NCBI GenBank assembly: GCA_008360955.1
Contig: LUCM01008320.1
Location: 124,001-188,000, forward strand
DNA: 64,000 nucleotides
Source: Fasciolopsis buskii
Taxonomy: Eukaryota; Platyhelminthes; Trematoda; Plagiorchiida; Fasciolidae
Direction of reading: 5' to 3'
Below are positions 52,901-61,900 of this stretch, in pieces. Numbering within the stretch: the first letter of the stretch is position 1; each line of letters starts with the position of its first letter. The position numbers and the translations under genes were made by a program. The notes under the pieces are model-generated. The model saw nothing but the letters and a program-made list of their open reading frames with translations, ran no database searches and was not told the DNA's origin.

Positions 52901-55900
52901 GGAGAGTTCAATTGTCATGGTATCACATTCAGTGAGATCACCAATTCCACGGCGCGTTTGGTTTCAGATAATATGGAGGTCAAAGGTCGAATTTAGAGAC
53001 AACAAGAGTCCCCTCACTGACCAAGTATGGAGTCAACTAAGCCCACGCATTCGTCGGTGACAAACTGTTTGCCATCTAAACGTCAAAAACATGCAGTAAG
53101 ACGTAACTGAAACTAACAGCCAGCGGCACGAACACTATGGGTTCCTAAACTCACTGTGGTGAATCCTATTTGACCGGGGGTGTTCAAGGGAACACTATGA
53201 TGAACCTTACGTTTGTGTGTTCAATACAAGTTTGGGCACAACTGACGATCATTTCTTCAAATGGCACTGCCACAATGACCACAATGTTTTGGTATGATTT
53301 ACTGACTAAAACGATTAAGCTGCTATTTGTTTGAAAATTCACACTGAGCGCATTGCGAAAGACACAAATTGGTGAACAAGCTCGTTTTCAGTGATTCGTG
53401 CTCATGTCATTAGATCACACAATATATTTGGAAAATTTTTTTCCTTAAGCTGCATTGGATTAGTCAGATACAAATATGGGTGGGGAGGGGAATCGCGGTG
53501 TTACGCGCATAACCTGGATACACAAGAACGTGTTGTGTTAATTACTTTGTGGTCTAGGGTTTGCAGTGGGACGGTGGATGGGCCAGGGGAGTTGAAGCGC
53601 AACCACAAATTGTGTTTGAGAGCACAGTAGAGGATTGTGACTAGGACTCGCGACCGTTTCCACAATGCTCAAGAGGCGACACTTTGCCAACCTAGACTGT
53701 TGACTTCTGACCTTTTACAAGGCCCGGAAAGCTTGCGTCGTATTCACGGTGTGGTTAGTCTGTGTTAGATGTGAAACGACTTAATTGATCCAGTGCTCAA
53801 CCATGCAGGGTGGTGCTCACGGATGCGTTCAGACAAGCGCCTGGCCGTGTGGCCGATGTACAGTGTCCCACAGGAACACGTGGATGAATAAATACAAAAC
53901 GAGAGTACAGAATCAGTAACTTCGTCTTTCAACCGTGTTGACGCTACACGTTCTTGTATATACAGATTATGTACGTAACGCCAGAAATCTCTTCCCCATC
54001 CATATTTTTATCTGACTAATCTAATCCCTCCTAAGGAAGATTTTTCCAAATATATTGGCATGATTGCGAATCACTGAAAACGAGCTCGTTCGCCAACTTG
54101 TGTTCTCTCTTTAAGCTGTCCTTCTATTGATTATTGTTGTCACTACAATTGTCGTTCCTAAGATCGATGAATTAAGTTGCCCCAGAAGATGCAATCATTA
54201 ATGTGAATTATTTGCCAGCATTTAATGATTGATTATGTTCTTGTATTTCTAATCAATCCGGTTCCATTTCTGCATCAATTAGCCTTGCACTAATATGTTC
54301 TGTATTTGGTTTCTACCTTATAACATTGATTAGTAGTAACAAGAAAACTTTCAAAATCCTAGTTTGGAGTGACTATACCGAAGCCGAAGCAGAAGCATTT
54401 CAAATCCGTGAATGTCACTGAGTGCTGCATTTAGCCTTATCGCCTAAGGTCTCCGATAATCGCGTTGGGGAATCTTGTGCAATCTGATGAAACTTACGCT
54501 CGATAGGCCGCTGATGAAGGTTTTCACGTTTTTGCGTCGCATCACGGATTGGCTACTCCTGCTCGTCTTTCAACCAGTAACTGTCTCACTTAATCGTGTA
54601 TGCGGAGGAAGTCAATATACACTCATAGATGGCACATGTTCCTACCAACTTAACCTAGTCAAATTCAATGTCTCTTTTCTACTACCTGAGGTTTGTGATC
54701 CACAGACATAGGCCCAATGCCTAATTGTAAAGTTGTAAGTAAAATCCTATGGAAATATTCACACGGCACTAGTGTTCAGACGCCGACAGTTTTCACATAT
54801 CTTAAGTCTGCAACGGCCATGTTTTTTTAGCAATTGAGAAATACTTGCTGCTTAGTTGGGTCTTCACTCAGAATCATAACATGGCTAGCGTATTTTCGTC
54901 CGGACGATTTGTTGTATGAACAAACAACGATGTCTTCTATTCTCACACAAAGATATGGCGATTTCTAAAATCAAATCAATCGCAAATAGAAAAGACGACA
55001 TGAAAGGAGGCAACCGAGACGAACACCACTTGTTCTATGGAGTACGGATGAAAGGTCGCCAGAAGCACGAACTCGGCTTCAGTTGCTCGCGTATGGTGAG
55101 GTGAACCGATATCGGGCAAGCGAGCACTTCTCCAATTGTACGATAAACGTGGATGATCGCTTTTCTTGTCTGTATGTAACTGGTTGACGAGATTTAGTCA
55201 CTTTAGTTGGAAGGTCGTTTGTACTGTGTGCAGTTGCGCTCAGTTCTATTGTACCGTTTGCGTGTCGAAAATATTTGTTGCTTGGAGGTTTCCGATATCT
55301 GCGTAGTATGATCAAGGATTAGATGATGCAGTGGCCGCATGAGTAATCTGAAATTTAAGAATGTATTATTTAGGAACGATTCCGAGAACGGTTTATTTCA
55401 GCATCACAAATAGACAGAAGCTTGGCGTGGTGTGTCGGTTTCCTTGCCCCCGTGATCCAACGAGCTATACAGGCTGGCTTATCTCAAACCAAATTGCCAA
55501 TCATGCCTGGAATTTCAATGGCGAGAAGTCTGATGAAGTAGTCTCCTGGTCCTCCAGGTTTGGAGTTGATCTGAGCTGGCAGCTCAGTTGGAAAATTGAG
55601 TGGATGAATAATTGATTTACTTAGCTACGTGCCCCGTTGCCTTGTGGTCAGTTCGTGATTAGAACCAAAGGCTTTGGCCGGAAATCCTAATCGTTCTTCT
55701 GCTTAGTGGCAGGACTCCCTAGCAGTATTCGTCCAGAAAATCTTAATGAATAGCACAAATACTGCATCGGTCTTCATGCAAGATAATCAGAACCATGCTG
55801 CCGCTTGCTTCCAGCTGAATGGGTACTAATAAGTATGCGTTTGTCCCAAGTTTTATACCGGTTTAGCGATCCACCGCCCTGTGGGCAAGACTTTTGAGTC

Positions 55901-58900
55901 AAAAGCTCTGATTAAGTTCTCCAACAAAAATCGTTTGTACGGGCAGAGCTTTCATAATTTTCCGTTATTGCCATGCAGGGATGAAGCAAGTTGCCAAGAA
56001 GAACTGCAGCTTGACGGATTCATCTGTTAGCAGTGTTAATGGAAGAGGAAGAAACATTTTAGGTGCATTACTTAAACCTAAGTTTTCACTCCACGTGTCC
56101 GCACACTCATCCGAATGGGTCAACAAGCTGCCCTGGATAAAATTCTTGAAAAGTAGATGTAAGATCTCTCCGAAACGCACATACAAGATCCCACTTCCTT
56201 GATCACTCTTCGTAGCCCAGATACAACTTCATTCACTTCACTCTTCACATGTCCGGTGATCTGATTTCCAGCGCTCATGGTTGGGCTGGCGTTGGGATCG
56301 CTCTGAGCATGTGAATGGAGCGTGCGCTGTTAAACTACATCCCAGTCAATAGTTGTTTATGTTCAATTTCGGAAACAAACTTCGCGACACGGGTTGCTGT
56401 CTGAGTAAATGCGCAAGTCGATTTGAAAGGTCGGTTGTTTTGTTCGTCGTTATCTGTGTAATGCACCTGTTGATGACAGTCCTCCTTGAAGCGGAAGACC
56501 AGTCTGTACGGGATTTATCTGTGTGTTTTACTCACGCAGGTGTGCATTTAACGGAAGTTGTGGTCGTATACATGTTGATTTTCAACGTAGCAACATGATC
56601 ACTATAACTGAGTTTGGACGATCATCGGAAGCTGATTTTTCTGTTTTTTTTTTCCGATCGGAGATTGTCCTCAACCCAGTTTGTTTGTCCGGTCACCAGA
56701 CTGTTTTCTGCTGGAAAACGATTTTCGTTCATTAAAAAAAAGGACTGTGCTCACCTTGGCGCCCCCTTGACCTTTCAGTTATCCTATAGGACTCAGATGG
56801 GTCACGTTAATCATCGGTCTGCCGAAATAGAGTGGAATCGACCGAGAGATTGTTTATCATCCTGATCCCCACCATGGAGATCCAGACTTATGGGTTGGGT
56901 TTTCCGTGTCCCACTTTTCGTCTCGCACTTAAGGCTTTAGCTTACACTTGACGACAAAACACGTGCACGCACAACCAAGACTGCAGACGCATAATCGACT
57001 AGACTTTCCAGTTCCATATATCTGGGTCTGTTCTTCACTTAACCGCTTGGTCTCCAGGTAATATGCGAGAGCGGACACTCGGCGAACTCAGATTAAAGGA
57101 GACGCATACCACAGCGGCAACCGACAGCAGGGGTTGCTTTGTCATGTAAACTTTCGGATAATGATGTTGTATTTTCTCGATTTCGCCTGCTTACCCATGG
57201 TTGGAATCGCTGTAAGACTCTCCGTTCGCGTCGGACTGCAACATACCAATGAGACTCGTAGGTCTTCATGATGAATATCAAGTTTGACGTAAGGCCTGAG
57301 AAATGAATCGGTTGTATAGTCGTTATCCGGGAGGTGTGCGTTTGATTGCGGACAGTATAGGGATCGTGGAGAAGGGCTGTATGTGTCAGAAAAGTTTGGC
57401 AACTAGTTACTGACTGATTTTAGGGTATACTGGATCCACGAAGCCGGAGTAGTAGTCGATGGGTGAATGGTGGGGGGGGGGCGCCATTTGCGATGGCTCA
57501 TTGAATCATTCCCAGGATCGTCGGCTGGCGCATTGGGCAGAATACTGTGGACCAGTTTAGTTTGGCCGCAAATTACAATTAGGCGAGCCAAATTTTGCCT
57601 ATAACAACCAGTGGCAGGTGGGATATCCAGCCCTTCATCGGAGAAGAGGATGGTGGTGATGAGGATAGGTTTCTTAAAACGTTTAAAGTGCGTCTGGATA
57701 TGATTTAGTACTGTGGGCAGCGCATCCGTCTTACCCAACGATTTTCTGTTTTTGTTGATTTGAAAGCGGCATTCGAACTCCGGTCTATCGTTCAATTCTG
57801 TGTTTGCTACTTCTCGTCTGTAAGGGGTGTACAGAGAAATTTATTTCAGTTATCCAATCTCTTCATGCGAATAGCCGGAACCGGTTTCGTACTTTCATCT
57901 TAATTCGTCAAAACAATTGGTGTTCATCGTGGTTTTCGGCCCATCCCTTTCCTTTCGACTTTGTCGTTGAGGTGGTTATGTAGATAGCTCTGTCCTCATA
58001 TAAGAACAGTGGCATTGATATTTGTTCAGACGGGAATCTGCCTATGCGGACGCTGTTGTGCTACTGAGTGAAGATTCAAGTAAGTCGCAGGTTTTTCTCG
58101 AACGTCTGAACGTTAATGCGCTATGTTTAGTATATGTTTGACATCTTCGAGGTGTAAAATGGTGTTGCAGGACTGGATTAGTTCAAAGGCGACTCGTGTT
58201 CTTCCAGGGGAACAGGCGGGTGAATTTATATAGTTACTTGAGCAGTTGTATCTCACCTGATGGTCGTGTATCAGATGAATTATCTTCGCGGATGCAGAAG
58301 GCCCGATTGGTACTTGCTAATTTGAGACATCTATGGGATCGGCATGGCATCCTGTCATCGATCAGGTTTCAAGTATACATGACAGCAATGAGGTCGGTTT
58401 TGCTCTACGGTCCCGAAACACGGCCGTTGAAAGCCGAAGATGCGCGAAGACTTTCCTTGTTTGAACGCGGTTTTCTTCGTATTACTGATAGAATATGGTG
58501 GCAGACTTGTGGGTAACTCAAACTTTAGGCGTGAGGTACTGGATCCTCGGATTCAGCCTTTAGACCAAATACTCAATTAGAATCGGCCAAATTGGTCTGG
58601 ACCTTCTTTGTGCATGCTCACAGAACGATTGTGTGACTCGTTATACGATAGTTGTTGGATGATGGTTTACAGTGGTCAGTTGGTGAAATGGAAAAAAGAG
58701 TATGAAATCTTTAACCGGTGGAGTGTTTCGTGTAGGTGCAGTTAGACTATAAGCTGGGGTACATAAGATGGTTAGAGGCAATAGATGATGTGGCTGAGTG
58801 CCGCATTCAGTGATGTTCTTGCTTTTGAAGTTGCCATTTTGCAGTCGATCTTCACTATTCCTCGTTCTTTTTTTCTGTTCGAGCAGATGATACTGTGAGG

Positions 58901-61900
58901 TAGCAACCAAAATCAGCACGTTGTTGCAAAACTAATAGTTGTACAAATTGAACTGAACTAGGCCATGTGTTGCGTATGGCGAACATTCGGCTGCCATGTC
59001 ATGCCTTATTTTTCTTCCTTGGTGGTGGAAAATGACACCTGGAGTTCAACAATATGAATAGGTGGAATATGTAACGAATTTGGGTAGACCAGGTGTCCCA
59101 CCTTTCCGTGGTTGCGTTTCACATGATCCGTCAACCTAGTTGGCTGAGGATCTTAAAGCATACGGCGGTAAACCGTGGACAGTGGCGAGCTTGTTGACAC
59201 TTTTTGTCCCGTTAGAGTGATTGAAGAGTTTTACGTTAACGAACTTAAACTGTGCTAGCTGCTCCGATGTTCTTTTCTTTTTCCAACCTGTTACGCGGTG
59301 AGAAACGCGAGGTTGTTTGAGGCTTGTCCTGTTGTTTGTTACGGAACGATAATGACGGTGATAACGCTCACCGTTAACTTCGTTACGTCTGACTATCCTT
59401 TGGCGCTTTGATTTCTAATACTCACCGAATTAGATTCATTTAGGAATCTGTCATTTCCGATGCTCTTCGCTGCTATTCTTTCGTTCTCTCCTTTTCTGTA
59501 TCATCTGTTCGTCAGCTGTTTGAATCGTTGGCAAATAAGTCTTTCATTTATCGTACCAATGCATGCCAAAAACTGGGTGGAATGTGCAATGAGTTGCTTA
59601 CTTTGTATCGGAACAAATACGGACAGGATGCGGTGGATTTGCTCACAGACTACGCGTACAATAGAGAATCAGCCGATTCGAATAAGGCATACGTTCAAGT
59701 AAGAATTCCCTATTTTGTAACCATACCGAATCGTGTGTCTACTTTGTTCTTATTACTGATCAAAATGGTCATTCTTTGCGTGAGTGTTGGGATTCACTAT
59801 CCAATTGTTGTTGTTGTTGTTGCACAAGTTCTACTAGGAGTAGGCGTTCAGGGGGAGAAAACAAGAGATTTGTTGTCATATGTTCATGTTCAACGAGAAT
59901 AGATTACCGTGTTTTGCCAATATTTCATTCGTGCATGCAACTACACTACCTCGCACACATTGTTCTTCGCGAGAGGTGATGGAGTTATTAATGGGTCAAA
60001 ATGATCGGTTTATAGTTGATCAGTGAAGTCGAAATCGGTTAGTTTTCTAAATACGATTCAGACTGGATTTGCTTAACGGATGAATTGAAACGATCGTTAG
60101 CAACTAATGTGCGATTTGTGTTCATTAGCTTTCCCGATTGAAAGATTTGAACTGGATCAGATGGCTACAAACCCTGAAGACAATCGAACAAACAGGCCGC
60201 CTAAATCCTGAAATCTAGGATCAAGTGAATGCGATCTGATGCGTTTGGTGGGCAACTTCGACTTTCTATTGTTTTGTGACCATTTTGATCGCGATTGACC
60301 AATTATAGAAGTTTGCAGTTTCCCTTTCGCGATATTCTCCGATACGGAGAACAGACGTAGACTATCCAGTTCATATCACGTGACTACTACAAGCCCGAAA
60401 CTACACAAATCTATGGGTATGAAACCCAGAGGTTGGTATCTTGATGGGATCAATCATGGTTACTGTGTGAACTGCGCCGTTCATTGAAGGGACAAATTAT
60501 TGTTTGTTTGATAAAGCAGAGTTAAACGGTATAACTTGGGGTTTAAATAACGACCAAGGGCGAGTGAGCAAGTTGTTTCCGCATGAATTGCGCAAGTCAG
60601 TTTTATCCATTGACGGGTCGTCTCTGCTGTTCCTTAATATGATTCCAAAGCCCTCAGCCATAGTTGCTGATGAGCATAAAGTCGTGTGCTTCGTGTGCCA
60701 TCTATGTTTGGTTTGGAACCATAGTTCAGCCATGTTCCGTAGACTGACGGCCAAACTACAGTCCTCCTGTGGAGAAGGCGGAGCATTAACCTTTGCTCTC
60801 TTGCTTTGATGAAAGCGTTTTCGCCACAGAAAGGCAGTACAACCGGGTGGCATCTATGATCAGAGGGTCTGAAGTTTATCGTGATATGCTTCACCATGTT
60901 TCAGTGATACTGGAATTCTCAGTATAGTGCTGTAGATCCATCCTCATGCATTCTGACAACCGCTGATTCCGAAAGTCGTTTTTTTTGCTGTCCGACCGAG
61001 TTGTTCGATGTTTTTTGCATTCTCCGAAGTGGTATGGTTATTGAATTGTTTCTGTTTCTTAATGCTCGCCATGTCGTGATCTATAGTGCGCACGCCAGGT
61101 AGTAGTCAACAAAGATGTAGGTGATTGGTTCATTTTTTGTCGGTATGACGCATCGGATTCACCAAGCTTAGTTATATGGAATATTTTTGGGTTTCCCGAC
61201 CAGTCTCTGCCGTATTTACGCATGCAGCAAAAGTCACTGAGCGGTTATCTCACTCGATTTGCTTGCATTTTGTTTCACAATTGTTCCAGGTCACTTATGT
61301 GGAACCCTACAAAGGCCCGATCAAATCCGGGCGTCCGTTGACTTCGTACGAGAAACATCATGATGTCTCACAATTCATGTTTGAAACTCCATTCCTTCTT
61401 CAACCCGGTACGTTCAGTTCAGTGTTATTGTTTGTCTGGCATAGGTTTCAATTAGCCATTTTAACTACTTCGCCAATCAAGCCTTTTTTCCATGGGGCCA
61501 CGGTCGTTTATCTCGGCACTAAGGTCACAAACGTTTCAGCCTCACTCGTGATGGTGTCGTCGGTTCGTGGGTCCCGACTGAAATGCCAGGCTGATGGTGT
61601 TGTGTGCCCGTTAACAGACAGATGATGTGACAGCTGTCCTCTTCCGTGAGAAGTGAACACATATTCAAACATTTCTCACGAGTCACTGTCACTTTGAGTG
61701 GTTTTCTGCATTGTGTGTAGTGAGTGCGAGAGGCTGTTGACTCATGTGACCGTAAATCTGTGATCGAAACTCATTGGCTCTGCTGGTGAGCCTCTCTCCT
61801 CTAGAGCAATATCTTGGTACTCTTATCACTCTGTCATTGAATAGACTACATAGTAATGAAAACTTCGCTTGCGTTTATCTCGTTCAAACGTTACTAATGC

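Larger units (their letters stand above)
47755..59515 (+). other. DOCK intron 17, retroelement-rich
   Basis: This 11.8-kb intron is the longest in the window. It contains LINE Y (50655-52680) with a hairpin element and a SINE inside it, a Penelope-like fragment (53357-54115), and RTE E interrupted by RTE D (55180-59345). A CA microsatellite lies at 49635-49659. Frames at 48038-48408 and 50005-50322 are not recognised. From 47755 to 50650 no mobile element is identified. Confidence 0.75.
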
